From assembly GCF_001730685.1 (NCBI RefSeq), contig NZ_MDJR01000007.1:78898-142897 (forward strand): 64,000 bases of DNA, read 5' to 3'. Positions 1 to 9,598 of this stretch are shown here, one piece after another (positions within the stretch are counted from its first letter, which is position 1; every line of letters starts with the position of its first letter). Origin of the DNA: Caloranaerobacter ferrireducens (GTDB taxonomy: Bacteria; Bacillota; Clostridia; Tissierellales; Thermohalobacteraceae). Made by a program: the position numbers and the translations under genes. A model generated the notes under the pieces. It was not told the DNA's origin. It made no database searches and saw only the letters and a program-made list of their open reading frames with translations.

Positions 1-2
1 AA

Positions 3-626
<624 letters not shown>

Positions 627-637
627 AGGTGGATTTT

Positions 638-1312
638 ATGTTAAACGATAAGAGAATCAGAATAATAACTGGACACTATGGAAGTGGAAAGACAGAGTTT
701 GCAGTAAATTATGCAGTAAAATTAGCTAAAAGTGGAAAAAAAGTTGCGCTAGCAGATTTAGATGTTGTTAATCCGTACTTTAGAAGTAGAGAAAAAGAAA
801 GTTTATTATCTGAAATGGGTATTAAGGTAATAGGAAGTTCAATTAATGCCGCTGCAGCAGATGTACCTGCTGTATCAGCTGAGATTTTTGCTCCATTACA
901 AGATGAAAGTTATGATGTAATACTAGATGTGGGTGGAGACCCTGTTGGAGCTAGAGCTCTTGGAAGATATCATAATTATTTCAAAGAAGGCAAATATGAT
1001 ATGTTATTTGTTATAAATGCTAATAGACCTGAAACTCAGGATGTAGAGAATACTATTAAGTACTTGAGAGGAATCGAAATGGCTTCAAGAGCAAAAGTAA
1101 CAGGGCTTATCAATAATACACATCTACTAAAAAGTACTACAGTAGAAGATGTTTTAAGGGGTCAAAAATTAGCAGAAGAAGTATCTAAAAAATTGAATAT
1201 TCCAATTAAATATATAGTTGCATTAGAACATGTGGCTAAAGAACTTCCATCAAACCTTAAAGGTGAAATCTTTCCAATAACACTTTATATGAGGGAAGAA
1301 TGGATGCTCTAA
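638..1312 (+). CDS. P-loop ATPase of the buk/2-oxoacid oxidoreductase operon
   Basis: A protein of 224 residues with a Walker A motif GHYGSGKT at residues 12-19 and an ALADLDVVNPYFRS stretch like the switch region of ParA/MinD/CobQ-type nucleotide-binding proteins. The ATG at 638 is preferred over the GTG at 629 because the AGAGGTGG ribosome binding site lies just before 638. It starts 11 bases after buk and precedes the oxidoreductase subunits, so it is probably cotranscribed. I recognise the fold class but no defined role. A role in enzyme assembly or cofactor delivery is speculation from context. Confidence 0.8.
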   Translation: MLNDKRIRIITGHYGSGKTEFAVNYAVKLAKSGKKVALADLDVVNPYFRSREKESLLSEMGIKVIGSSINAAAADVPAVSAEIFAPLQDESYDVILDVGGDPVGARALGRYHNYFKEGKYDMLFVINANRPETQDVENTIKYLRGIEMASRAKVTGLINNTHLLKSTTVEDVLRGQKLAEEVSKKLNIPIKYIVALEHVAKELPSNLKGEIFPITLYMREEWML

Positions 1313-1332
1313 TTGCACTATGTGCAATTAGA
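1308..1332. other. 11-bp perfect hairpin over a stop codon
   Basis: TCTAATTGCAC (1308-1318) pairs perfectly with GTGCAATTAGA (1322-1332) around a TAT loop. The left arm contains the stop codon of the ATPase gene. No T-run follows, so it is a weak terminator or an mRNA-processing or stability hairpin. Confidence 0.55.
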
Positions 1333-1416
1333 ATTGTAAATGTTAAATTGTAAATTTTAAATAAAATAATAAATTATAGTTATTTAAAATTTAACATTTA
1401 AAATTTAGAATTATTC
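1331..1416. repeat. AT-rich imperfect palindrome (copy 1)
   Basis: An 86-bp imperfect inverted repeat: GAATTGTAAATGTTAAATT-type sequence on the left faces AATTTAACATTTAAAATT on the right. It fills the gap between the ATPase gene and the ferredoxin-like subunit. A similar palindrome lies at 6541-6650. It looks like a small non-coding intergenic repeat. Confidence 0.5.
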
Positions 1417-1437
1417 AAATAATGGGGAGGGTTGTAA

Positions 1438-1668
1438 ATGGCTAAAGCTAGAGGAAAGGTAACATTCAAAGAAGATTTATGTAAAGGTTGTGAATTATGT
1501 ACAACTGCATGTCCAGTTAACATTGTTGTAATGAACAAAGAAAAGATTAACATTAAAGGTTACCACCCAGCTACAGTTATCGAAATGGATAAGTGTATAG
1601 GCTGTGGAAACTGTGCAACAATTTGTCCTGATGTTGTTATAGAAGTTGAGAGAATAATAGAAGAATAA
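1438..1668 (+). CDS. korD: 2-oxoacid:ferredoxin oxidoreductase, delta (ferredoxin-like) subunit
   Basis: A protein of 76 residues with two 4Fe-4S motifs: CKGCELCTTACP near the N-terminus and CIGCGNCATICP near the C-terminus. This is the electron-transfer subunit that carries electrons from the thiamine-diphosphate site to ferredoxin. The start has a GGGGAGGG ribosome binding site. It is followed within 20-odd bases by the alpha subunit. The delta-alpha-beta-gamma gene order is that of KorDABC/VorCBA-type enzymes; whether the substrate is 2-oxoglutarate or a branched-chain 2-oxoacid cannot be decided here. Confidence 0.9.
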   Translation: MAKARGKVTFKEDLCKGCELCTTACPVNIVVMNKEKINIKGYHPATVIEMDKCIGCGNCATICPDVVIEVERIIEE

Positions 1669-1688
1669 TTATTAAGGAGGGAAAATAA

Positions 1689-2750
1689 ATGGCTAAGATT
1701 TTAATGAAAGGTAACGAAGCCATAGGTGCAGCAGCTATTAAAGCTGGTTGTAAATATTTCTTCGGTTACCCAATTACACCACAAAATGAGCTTCCTGAAT
1801 ATATGGCTAGAGAGCTACCAAAAGTTGGTGGAGTTTTCTTACAAGCTGAGAGTGAGGTAGCTGCAATAAATATGGTATATGGTGCAGCAGGAGCTGGTGC
1901 AAGAGTAATGACTTCTTCATCAAGCCCTGGTATAGCATTAAAACAAGAAGGTATTTCATATATAGCTGGTGCAGAATTACCTTGTGTAATTGTTAACATA
2001 GTTAGAGGAGGTCCTGGTCTAGGCGGTATTCAACCTGCTCAGTCAGACTATTATCAATCCACTAGAGGTGGTGGAAACGGAGACTATAGAACAGTTGTAT
2101 ATGCACCTGCTACATTACAAGAAACTGTTGATTTAGTTATGGAAGCATTTGATGTAGCTGACCAATACAGAATTCCTGTAATGGTTGTAGGAGACGGTAT
2201 GATTGGTCAGATGATGGAACCAGTTGAATTTAAAGAGCCTAAGAAGAGAGATCTACCAGCAAAAGATTGGGCAACTGATGGTACAAAAGGACAAAGAAAA
2301 CCAAATATTATAAACTCATTATTCATAGATCCAAAAGAATTAGAAGATCACGTTTGGAGATTAGAAGAAAAATATAAAGTTATAAAAGAAAATGAAGTAA
2401 GATATGAAACTTACAACCTTGAAGATGCAGATGTAGTTGTAGTAGCTTATGGTACTACTTCAAGGGTTGTTAAAAACGCTATAGCTAAGTGTGAAGCTGA
2501 AGGATTAAAAGTTGGTTTAATCAGACCAATAACATTATGGCCATTCCCAGATGAAGCTTTCGAAAAGATAAGCGATAAAACTAAAGGAATATTAACAGTA
2601 GAAATGAGTACTGGACAAATGGTTGATGATGTTAAGATAGCTATAAATGGTAGAAAACCAGTTTACTTCTATGGTAGAACTGGTGGTATGGTACCAGAGC
2701 CAGACGCTATAGTAGCTGAGATTAAGAAGATAGCAGGGGGTGAAAGGTAA
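1689..2750 (+). CDS. korA: 2-oxoacid:ferredoxin oxidoreductase, alpha subunit
   Basis: A protein of 353 residues matching the KorA/VorB family: an N-terminal [24 protein letters not shown] block, a [16 protein letters not shown] segment and a C-terminal transketolase-like domain ending with YFYGRTGG. It acts with the beta subunit to convert a 2-oxoacid and CoA to acyl-CoA, CO2 and reduced ferredoxin. An AAGGAGGG site precedes the ATG. Its TAA stop overlaps the beta-subunit ATG (TAATG at 2748-2752), which suggests translational coupling. The buk gene upstream favours a branched-chain (Vor-like) role, but the substrate is inferred. Confidence 0.9.
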   Translation: MAKILMKGNEAIGAAAIKAGCKYFFGYPITPQNELPEYMARELPKVGGVFLQAESEVAAINMVYGAAGAGARVMTSSSSPGIALKQEGISYIAGAELPCVIVNIVRGGPGLGGIQPAQSDYYQSTRGGGNGDYRTVVYAPATLQETVDLVMEAFDVADQYRIPVMVVGDGMIGQMMEPVEFKEPKKRDLPAKDWATDGTKGQRKPNIINSLFIDPKELEDHVWRLEEKYKVIKENEVRYETYNLEDADVVVVAYGTTSRVVKNAIAKCEAEGLKVGLIRPITLWPFPDEAFEKISDKTKGILTVEMSTGQMVDDVKIAINGRKPVYFYGRTGGMVPEPDAIVAEIKKIAGGER

Positions 2751-3496
2751 TGGCTAAGGTTTTTGAAAAGACAAAAGGTTTAACAGATAAGCCATTCCAC
2801 TATTGTCCTGGTTGTACACACGGTATAATTCACAGACTAGTAGCAGAAGTTTTAGAGGAATTAGGCGTATTAGGTAAAGCAATCGGTGTAGCTCCAGTTG
2901 GATGTTCTGTTTTTGCTTACGATTATTTTAACTGTGATATGCATGAAGCTGCTCACGGTAGAGCACCAGCTGTTGCTACTGGTATAAAGAGAGTTCATCC
3001 TGACAGTGTAGTATTCACTTATCAAGGAGACGGAGACTTAGCTTCAATAGGTACTGCTGAGATAATCCACGCTGCTCATCGTGGTGAAAAAATAACTACA
3101 ATATTTGTTAACAATGCTATTTACGGTATGACAGGTGGACAAATGGCTCCAACAACATTAGTTGGACAAAAAGCTACAACAGCTCCATATGGTAGAGATG
3201 AAAACCATGCAGGTAGACCATTAAAAGTATCAGAAATGCTTGCTACAATTCACGGAGCTAAATTTGTAGAGAGAGTATCAGTTCATAATCCTGCTAATAT
3301 TAGAAAAGCTAAGAAAGCTATCAAGAAGGCATTCGAAGTTCAGTTAGCAGGCGAAGGTTTTGCAATAGTTGAAGTTCTTTCAACTTGTCCAACTAACTGG
3401 GGATTAACTCCAACAGAAGCATTAAAGTGGTTAGAAGAAAATATGTTACCTTACTATCCGTTAGGAAACTTCAGAACGCCTGAGGAGGTGAAATAA
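2750..3496 (+). CDS. korB: 2-oxoacid:ferredoxin oxidoreductase, beta (TPP-binding) subunit
   Basis: A protein of 248 residues with the thiamine-diphosphate/Mg motif [12 protein letters not shown] followed by [16 protein letters not shown], and an early CPGCTHG motif, all typical of KorB/VorA. It binds the cofactor and carries out the decarboxylation step with the alpha subunit. Overlap with the upstream gene and a one-base gap to the gamma subunit indicate a single transcript. Confidence 0.92.
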   Translation: MAKVFEKTKGLTDKPFHYCPGCTHGIIHRLVAEVLEELGVLGKAIGVAPVGCSVFAYDYFNCDMHEAAHGRAPAVATGIKRVHPDSVVFTYQGDGDLASIGTAEIIHAAHRGEKITTIFVNNAIYGMTGGQMAPTTLVGQKATTAPYGRDENHAGRPLKVSEMLATIHGAKFVERVSVHNPANIRKAKKAIKKAFEVQLAGEGFAIVEVLSTCPTNWGLTPTEALKWLEENMLPYYPLGNFRTPEEVK

Positions 3497-3497
3497 G

Positions 3498-4037
3498 ATG
3501 GAAGAAAGAGTAATAATGGCAGGATTCGGTGGTCAAGGTGTTATGTCAATGGGTCAGCTATTGACTTATGCAGGTATGATAGAAGGTAAAAATGTATCAT
3601 GGCTTCCATCTTACGGACCAGAAATGCGTGGAGGTACTGCAAACTGTAACGTTATAGTTTCAGATGAACCAGTAGGTTCACCTATAGTAACAGAAGCTAC
3701 TGCTGCTATAGTTATGAACAGACCATCATTAGACAAGTTCGAAAGTTTCATCGTTAAAGGTGGAAACTTATTAATAAATAGTTCATTAATAGATAAAAAA
3801 GCTGAAAGAGATGATATAAACGCTTATTACATTCCAGCTAATGAGATAGCTGTAGAATTAGGTAATAGCAAAGTTGCTAATATGGTTATGTTAGGTGCTT
3901 ACTTAGAGTTAACTAAAGTTGTTAAGGTTGAATCAGTAGTAGAAGCTTTAAAGAAAGTATTTGGAAAAACTAAAGCTCATTTAATTCCATTAAATGAGAA
4001 AGCTCTTGAAAAAGGAGCAGAATTAGTAAGAAAATAG
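3498..4037 (+). CDS. korC: 2-oxoacid:ferredoxin oxidoreductase, gamma subunit
   Basis: A protein of 179 residues beginning MEERVIMAGFGGQGV, the nucleotide-binding-like start of POR gamma subunits, and containing the WLPSYGPEMRGGTANC block that helps bind CoA. It is the last gene of the operon, with a GGAGGTGAAATAAG ribosome binding site inside the end of korB and a strong terminator immediately downstream. Confidence 0.92.
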   Translation: MEERVIMAGFGGQGVMSMGQLLTYAGMIEGKNVSWLPSYGPEMRGGTANCNVIVSDEPVGSPIVTEATAAIVMNRPSLDKFESFIVKGGNLLINSSLIDKKAERDDINAYYIPANEIAVELGNSKVANMVMLGAYLELTKVVKVESVVEALKKVFGKTKAHLIPLNEKALEKGAELVRK

Positions 4038-4040
4038 TAC

Positions 4041-4069
4041 GAACCGACCAAATTTGGTCGGTTCTTTTT
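4041..4069 (+). terminator. Rho-independent terminator after korC
   Basis: GAACCGACCAAA pairs with TTTGGTCGGTTC in an uninterrupted stem, followed by five T residues. It closes the buk-kor operon. Confidence 0.92.
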
Positions 4070-4106
4070 GTTTCATTTTTTTCATAAATAAAATTTTATA
4101 AATATA

Positions 4107-4135
4107 TTGCAATATGATATAAGTGGGAGTATAAT
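4107..4135 (+). promoter_or_regulatory. Predicted sigma-A promoter of the YitT gene
   Basis: TTGCAA (4107-4112) and TATAAT (4130-4135) are separated by 17 bp, a near-consensus vegetative promoter about 50 bp upstream of the YitT start. Confidence 0.6.
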
Positions 4136-4186
4136 GATGTTGAAAAAATAGGGGGCATCCCCTAGAATGAAAAGAGGTTATGTAAG

Positions 4187-5068
4187 TTGCAAATTGCTAA
4201 AAGAATGTCTTCTACTTCTACAAATCTAATGGATTATTCAAGTAAATTTGTGTTCATTTTATTGGGAAATTTATTCTGCTCAATTGCTTTTAACGGTTTT
4301 TTCGTACCAAATCACTTGTTAAGTGGTGGAGTTGGCGGAATAGCTATAATGATTCATTTTTTAACTAATTTACCAATAGGACTTATTATATTTCTTATTA
4401 ATATACCAATTTTCATAATCGGTTCTAAGATTATAGACAAAAAGTTTACAACATACAGCTTTATATCAATGCTGACTCTATCATTTTTACTTGAGTTAAC
4501 TAGAGGAATTGACCAATTGATAATGATGGATGATATACTGCTTGCAGCTATTTTTGGTGGTATACTAAACGGCTTAGGCATGGGATTGATGTTTAGAAAC
4601 AGGACATCACAAGGTGGATTAGATATAATAGCTGCAATATTTAAGAAAAAATATAATATAAATATCGGAACAGGATTAATGGGAGTTAACACAATAATTA
4701 TAGCATCATCTTCAGCACTATTTGGATTAAAACCAGCAATGTATACACTTATAGCATTATATACAGCATATAAGATAGTTGATAAGGTACAGGAAGGACT
4801 AGATACTAAGAAAAATGTAATAATAATATCAGATAAATCTCAAGAGTTAGGAGAAGCTATACAGAAGAAGTTACACAGAGGAGTTACTTTCCTTAAAGGA
4901 GAAGGTGGATATACTAAGAATAATAAAAATGTAATTTATTGTATAGTAACCTCAACTCAAGTTGGAAAACTAAAAGAGATAGTTGAAGAAGTAGACCCTA
5001 ATGCTTTCATGACAATCAACAATATACAAGAAGTAAAAGGTAAAGGGTTTAAGAGTGTTGGAATATAA
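4187..5068 (+). CDS. YitT family membrane protein (DUF161 with C-terminal DUF2179)
   Basis: A protein of 293 residues. About five or six hydrophobic segments fill residues 20-200, with family signatures NGFFVPNHLLSGGVGG and FRNRTSQGGLDIIA. A soluble C-terminal domain (about 205-290) resembles the PII-like DUF2179 fold. The TTG at 4187 is taken as start because AAAGAGG lies nine bases upstream; the next in-frame ATG (4205) has no site. It has its own predicted promoter and terminator, so it is monocistronic. The function of this family is not established in general. Confidence 0.85.
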   Translation: MQIAKRMSSTSTNLMDYSSKFVFILLGNLFCSIAFNGFFVPNHLLSGGVGGIAIMIHFLTNLPIGLIIFLINIPIFIIGSKIIDKKFTTYSFISMLTLSFLLELTRGIDQLIMMDDILLAAIFGGILNGLGMGLMFRNRTSQGGLDIIAAIFKKKYNINIGTGLMGVNTIIIASSSALFGLKPAMYTLIALYTAYKIVDKVQEGLDTKKNVIIISDKSQELGEAIQKKLHRGVTFLKGEGGYTKNNKNVIYCIVTSTQVGKLKEIVEEVDPNAFMTINNIQEVKGKGFKSVGI

Positions 5069-5097
5069 GGTAAGGTTTAATCCTTACCTTTTTTTTC
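5067..5097 (+). terminator. Terminator after the YitT gene
   Basis: AAGGTAAGG pairs with CCTTACCTT, followed by a run of T residues. The stem overlaps the stop codon. Confidence 0.88.
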
Positions 5098-5132
5098 TTT
5101 AGCTTAAAACAATTTTAAACTAAAATGGGTAG

Positions 5133-5161
5133 TTGTTACAATACACACAATATGATATCAT
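5133..5161 (+). promoter_or_regulatory. Candidate glmM promoter
   Basis: TTGTTA (5133-5138) and TATCAT (5156-5161) are separated by 17 bp, 33 bp before the glmM start. The -10 region lies in the small palindrome ATGATATCAT. Confidence 0.45.
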
Positions 5162-5193
5162 AAAATAGTATAGTTATATAAGGAGGGCTTAAG

Positions 5194-6540
5194 ATGGGGA
5201 GATTATTTGGAACAGATGGAGTTAGGGGCATAGCTAATAAGGAATTAACCCCAGAATTAGCGTTTAAATTAGGAAGAGCTGGAGCATATATATTAACTAA
5301 AGGGAAAAAAGATGCAAAGATTGTTGTAGGTATGGATACAAGAATATCTGGTGATATGTTAGAAGCTGCATTAATATCAGGTATTTGTTCAGTTGGTGTA
5401 GATGTTTTATCTGTAGGCATTATACCGACACCAGGAGTTGCATATTTAACAAGAGCATACAACGCTGATGCAGGAGTAGTAATTTCAGCTTCACATAATC
5501 CAGTAGAATATAATGGTATTAAATTTTTCAATTCTAAAGGCTATAAACTAAATGATGAAATAGAAAGAAACATAGAAGAAATAATTTTAGATAATATTGA
5601 AATACCTATAAATCCTACAGGAGAGAATATAGGAAGAGTTAAAAGAGTTAAAGATGGACAAAGAAAATATATAGATTTTCTAAAGAGTACTATTGATACT
5701 GATTTAGACGGATTAAAAGTAGCAATGGATTGTGGTAACGGTGCAGCATACATGATAGCTCCTACTGTATTTGAAGAGCTAGGTGCGGAAGTGGTAGTAA
5801 TACATAATGCACCAAATGGTATTAATATAAATGTAAATTGTGGTTCTACTAATCCAGAGCAGGTACAAAAGTTAGTCTTAGAAACAGGTGCAGATATAGG
5901 GCTTTCATTTGATGGAGATGCTGATAGATTAATAGCAGTCGATGAAGAGGGTAAAATAGTAGATGGCGATCATATAATGGCTATATGTGGAATATCATTA
6001 AAGGAAAAAGGTAAACTTAAAGGTAATACTGTTGTAGCGACTGTTATGAGTAATATGGGGCTTGATATCTGTTTAAAAGAGAAAGAAATAGAAATTGTTA
6101 AAACTAAAGTAGGAGATAGATACGTTCTTGAAGAAATGTTAAATAAAGATTATTCTTTAGGTGGAGAGCAGTCAGGACATATTATATTTTTAGATTATAA
6201 TACAACAGGAGATGGAGTATTAACTGCCCTGCAATTAACTAGCGTTGTAAAAAATAAGGGTAAAAAACTTTCAGAGCTTGCTAAAATAATGACTACACTA
6301 CCACAAGTATTAGTAAATGCTAAAGTACCTAATGATAAAAAGAAAAAGTATCTTGAAGATGAAATAATTAGAAATGAGTTTGAGAAAATTGAAGAAAGCT
6401 TAAAAGATACAGGAAGGGTTTTAATAAGACCATCTGGTACAGAGCCATTAGTTCGTGTTATGATTGAAGGAAAAAATGAAGAAAAAATTAAAAGAATGGC
6501 AGAAGAATTAGCAAAACTTATAGAAGAAAGACTTGCATAA
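5194..6540 (+). CDS. glmM: Phosphoglucosamine mutase
   Basis: A protein of 448 residues that interconverts glucosamine-6-phosphate and glucosamine-1-phosphate for UDP-GlcNAc and cell wall synthesis. The phosphoserine loop [11 protein letters not shown] places the catalytic serine at residue 100. The metal-binding loop is FDGDADR and the C-terminal phosphate-binding loop is [10 protein letters not shown]. Length and start ([12 protein letters not shown]) are standard for GlmM. An AAGGAGGG site precedes the ATG. glmS follows, so the first two steps of the amino-sugar pathway are adjacent. Confidence 0.97.
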   Translation: MGRLFGTDGVRGIANKELTPELAFKLGRAGAYILTKGKKDAKIVVGMDTRISGDMLEAALISGICSVGVDVLSVGIIPTPGVAYLTRAYNADAGVVISASHNPVEYNGIKFFNSKGYKLNDEIERNIEEIILDNIEIPINPTGENIGRVKRVKDGQRKYIDFLKSTIDTDLDGLKVAMDCGNGAAYMIAPTVFEELGAEVVVIHNAPNGININVNCGSTNPEQVQKLVLETGADIGLSFDGDADRLIAVDEEGKIVDGDHIMAICGISLKEKGKLKGNTVVATVMSNMGLDICLKEKEIEIVKTKVGDRYVLEEMLNKDYSLGGEQSGHIIFLDYNTTGDGVLTALQLTSVVKNKGKKLSELAKIMTTLPQVLVNAKVPNDKKKKYLEDEIIRNEFEKIEESLKDTGRVLIRPSGTEPLVRVMIEGKNEEKIKRMAEELAKLIEERLA

Positions 6541-6650
6541 GGAATTGAAAATGGAAAATGTAAAATTGAAAATGTAAAAAACAGCTCACATCTAATAGCT
6601 AATTCAAATTTTTAATTCTTAATTTTCCATTTTTAATTTTTTAATTTTCC
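6541..6650. repeat. AT-rich imperfect palindrome (copy 2)
   Basis: A 110-bp imperfect inverted repeat between glmM and the glmS ribozyme: GGAATTGAAAATGGAAAATG on the left faces CATTTTTAATTTTTTAATTTTCC-like sequence on the right. It resembles the element at 1331-1416 in composition, size and placement directly after a stop codon. Confidence 0.5.
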
Positions 6651-6689
6651 AAGAGGGGGTGATGCTTACAAGAAAAAGGCAGACAATTG

Positions 6690-6866
6690 AATAAAAAGCG
6701 CCAGGACTTAAAGGTATTACTTTTAAGTTGACGAGGACAGGGTTTATCGAAGTTTCGGCGGATGCCCTGCGGTGTAACCACCACCGTTAAAGATTCTACA
6801 AAACCCATAAGTGATTATGGGGACAAAAGGAATCGGGTGGATTAATAAACCCATTTCCAATGGGTT
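6690..6866 (+). ncRNA. glmS self-cleaving ribozyme/riboswitch
   Basis: This contains the conserved core in order: AAAAGCGCCAGGACTT, GACGAGGACAGGG, TTATCGAAGTTTCGGCGGAT, GCCCTGCGGTG and the P4 region around 6800-6840. By homology the cleavage site is between A6697 and G6698. The RNA binds glucosamine-6-phosphate as a coenzyme, cuts its own mRNA and so reduces glmS expression when product is abundant. A further hairpin (AACCCATT/AATGGGTT, 6848-6866) lies at its 3' side, 84 bases before glmS. Confidence 0.95.
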
Positions 6867-6949
6867 AGTTTGTCGTGCCTCTAAATATGATAGAGATGGT
6901 AGCAAGTATCGTGCATAATTCATGATAAATGACAAAAAGGAGTGTTATT

Positions 6950-8776
6950 ATGTGTGGAATTGTTGGATATATAGGTAATAAAAAAGCCCATGAAATATTA
7001 GTTGAAGGGCTTGAAAAGCTTGAGTATAGAGGATATGATTCTGCTGGTATAGCGGTATTTGATAAAGGACAATTAAAGGTAAGAAAATATAAAGGAAGAC
7101 TTTCAGTTTTAAGAGAAAGATTAAGTGAAGAAGAGTTTAATGCTAATGTAGGTATTGGTCATACGAGATGGGCTACACATGGAGAACCATCAGATAAAAA
7201 TGCACATCCTCACACTAATGTAACAGGGGATATAGCTGTAGTTCACAATGGTATCATTGAAAACTTTATGGAGCTTAAAGAAGAACTACAGGAAAAAGGA
7301 TATAAATTTGTTTCAGAGACAGATACAGAAGTTATATCTCATTTAATAGATTACTACTTCGATGGTGATTTATTAGAAGCTGTAAAAAAAGCAGTATCAA
7401 GGCTTGAGGGAGCTTTTGCTTTAGGAGTAATTTGCAAAGATAATCCTGACAAATTAATCGCAGTAAGAAAAGACAGTCCATTAATAATAGGAATAGGAAA
7501 AGGAGAAAACTTTATAGCATCTGATATACCTGCAATATTAAAATACACTAGAGATGTATATATTTTAGAAGACGGAGAAATGGCAGTTGTAGAAAAAGAC
7601 AATATCAAAATAATGCAGCTTAATGGAGAACCTGTAGAAAAAGAAGTTTTCACAGTTAACTGGGATGTAGAAGCAGCAGAAAAAGGTGGATATGACCACT
7701 TTATGATAAAAGAAATTTATGAACAGCCTAAAGCAATAAAAGATACTCTTTCACCAAGAATAAATAAAGATAATGTAATAAAACTTGATGATATAAACAT
7801 TACAAAGGAAGAATTAGATAAAATAAATAGAGTTTATATTATAGCTTGTGGTACAGCATATCATGCAGGCTTACTTGGTAAAGTTCTAATTGAAAAGTAT
7901 GTAAAAATACCTGTAATCGCAGATGTAGCATCAGAATTTAGATACAGCAATCCATTTATTGATGAAAATACTCTAATGATAGTAGTAAGTCAATCTGGAG
8001 AAACTGCTGATACATTAGCAGCTTTAAGACTTGCTAAGAAAAATAATGCAAAAGTATATGCTGTAACAAATGTAGTAGGAAGTACAATATCAAGAGAAGC
8101 TGACGAAGTATTTTACACTTGGGCTGGTCCAGAAATTGCCGTTGCTTCAACTAAAGCTTACACAACACAATTAGTTTCAATGGCTTTAATAGCTCTTGAT
8201 ATGGCAGTTAAGAAGGGAACTATCGATAAAGAAGAATATAACAAAGTGTTGAACGAATTAAGAAATCTTTCAGAAAAGGCTCAAAAAATATTAGATAATA
8301 CAGAACTAATCAAAAAAGCTAGTGAAAAAATCTATAAAGCACAAAGTGTATTTTTCATAGGTAGAGGTATAGATTATGATGTAGCAAGAGAGGGTTCATT
8401 AAAACTTAAAGAAATTTCATATATTCACTCTGAAGCAATGGCTGCTGGAGAATTAAAACATGGAACAATCGCTTTAATAGAAGAAGGAACACCAGTTATA
8501 GCTATAGCTACTCAAGAAAGACTATACGATAAGATGTTAAGTAATATAAAGGAAGTAAAAGCTAGAGGTGCATATGTAATAGCTTTGGCTAAAGAAGGAA
8601 ATAAAGAAATAGAGAAAACAGCAGATACTGTAATATATATTCCAGATGTTATAGATGAATTAACTTCAGTTCTAAGCGTTATACCTCTTCAATTACTAGC
8701 TTATTATGTTGCAGTAATGAGAGGTTGTGATGTAGACAAACCAAGAAACTTAGCAAAAAGTGTAACTGTGGAGTAG
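6950..8776 (+). CDS. glmS: Glutamine--fructose-6-phosphate aminotransferase (isomerizing)
   Basis: A protein of 608 residues starting MCGIVGYIG, with the catalytic Cys2 exposed after Met removal, an N-terminal class II glutamine amidotransferase domain (GHTRWATHG, HNGIIEN) and two SIS sugar-isomerase domains (SQSGETADT, the STKAYTTQ segment, C-terminal DKPRNLAKSVTVE). The ATG at 6950 is chosen over the upstream in-frame start at 6929 because AAAAGGAG lies before 6950 and Cys must be residue 2. It makes glucosamine-6-phosphate and is controlled by the ribozyme upstream. Confidence 0.97.
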   Translation: MCGIVGYIGNKKAHEILVEGLEKLEYRGYDSAGIAVFDKGQLKVRKYKGRLSVLRERLSEEEFNANVGIGHTRWATHGEPSDKNAHPHTNVTGDIAVVHNGIIENFMELKEELQEKGYKFVSETDTEVISHLIDYYFDGDLLEAVKKAVSRLEGAFALGVICKDNPDKLIAVRKDSPLIIGIGKGENFIASDIPAILKYTRDVYILEDGEMAVVEKDNIKIMQLNGEPVEKEVFTVNWDVEAAEKGGYDHFMIKEIYEQPKAIKDTLSPRINKDNVIKLDDINITKEELDKINRVYIIACGTAYHAGLLGKVLIEKYVKIPVIADVASEFRYSNPFIDENTLMIVVSQSGETADTLAALRLAKKNNAKVYAVTNVVGSTISREADEVFYTWAGPEIAVASTKAYTTQLVSMALIALDMAVKKGTIDKEEYNKVLNELRNLSEKAQKILDNTELIKKASEKIYKAQSVFFIGRGIDYDVAREGSLKLKEISYIHSEAMAAGELKHGTIALIEEGTPVIAIATQERLYDKMLSNIKEVKARGAYVIALAKEGNKEIEKTADTVIYIPDVIDELTSVLSVIPLQLLAYYVAVMRGCDVDKPRNLAKSVTVE

Positions 8777-8842
8777 ATAACATTATTTCCTGGGGAATAA
8801 TGTAGGTATATGTAGATTTTAATAAGAAAATTGTTGCATGAG

Positions 8843-8893
8843 AAATCATGAATGTGATGTGGAATTTAACTGCATCCGTTCATGATTTTTTTG
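8843..8893 (+). terminator. Terminator after glmS
   Basis: AAATCATGAA (8843-8852) pairs with TTCATGATTT (8879-8888) and is followed by T residues. Confidence 0.75.
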
Positions 8894-8988
8894 TAACTCT
8901 AAAGTTATAAGACTTAAGACAATTTCTTAAAACTATTTTTAGGTGTACACCAATAAAAAACTTTTCCTAATAATAAAAAAGTTGTCAT

Positions 8989-9039
8989 AAAAAATCATGA
9001 TTCAGTGCTTTTTTAGAGCATATGAATCATGATTTTTTT
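8989..9039. terminator. Second hairpin with the AAATCATGA stem
   Basis: A stem of about 15 bp: AAAAATCATGATTCA pairs with TGAATCATGATTTTT, flanked by A and T runs so it could terminate in either direction. The stem sequence resembles that of the hairpin 150 bp upstream. Confidence 0.7.
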
Positions 9040-9208
9040 ATGTTCAGAAACCATAAGCAGAAAAGAAAAAGAGAAGAAAAAAATAGATTTTAAAATAGAA
9101 AAAACATATAGAAAAGAAAAATAGAAGTGTCTTTAAAGTCTTTGAAATACTTGAATAGAAGAGATTGAATAGAAGAAAAAATAGATGGATGAAATAGATT
9201 TAGAGAAT

Positions 9209-9273
9209 GGATAAAGGATTAAGAAATAAGGAGAAGAAGTAATCCTTATTCCTTAATCCTTAAAACTTATCCC
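9209..9273. repeat. Long inverted repeat
   Basis: AAGGATTAAGAAATAAGGA pairs with TCCTTATTCCTTAATCCTT (9243-9261) with one unpaired A, and outer GGATAA/TTATCC extends the stem. No coding frame is linked to it. It may be a remnant of a mobile element. Confidence 0.55.
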
Positions 9274-9535
9274 TAAACTTATGACGACTTTTTTTTGATT
9301 TTTGACCTTCAATATGGAATAAATAGGGAAAATAAATAGAGAATTTTAGGACGACTTTTTTATAATCGAGTTTTAAGGAGAATAAGGGTTAGACTGGGGT
9401 TGAGGGCGGTTGGGAGTTAGGAGGAGTTTTTTGAGTGTATACTTGAAAAAATATGGAAAATTGAGTTGAAGTTAGATGTAATAAGGGATTGAGGGAGATT
9501 TGGGAGCAGTACAAGTTTATTATGTTTACTCATTT

Positions 9536-9598
9536 ATGAAAGGTAATAAAGATAATAATAATCAAGTTATTATAACTACCCATAATACAGAATTTTAA
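9536..9598 (+). pseudogene. Fragment with an ATPase-like QVIITTHNTEF motif
   Basis: A short frame in broken DNA encodes NKDNNNQVIITTHNTEF then a stop. The QVIITTHN pattern resembles the region after Walker B in AAA/OLD-type ATPases found in defence and mobile loci. Surrounding frames are interrupted. The evidence is one motif only, so this is tentative. Confidence 0.25.

Noticed and set aside
4354..4692. Minus-strand frame inside the YitT gene
   Set aside because: Antisense shadow; codon pattern follows the plus-strand gene.
9040..9260. CRISPR-like repetition of ATAGA/GAAAA units
   Set aside because: Units are irregular in spacing and sequence; simple purine-rich DNA, no repeat-spacer structure.
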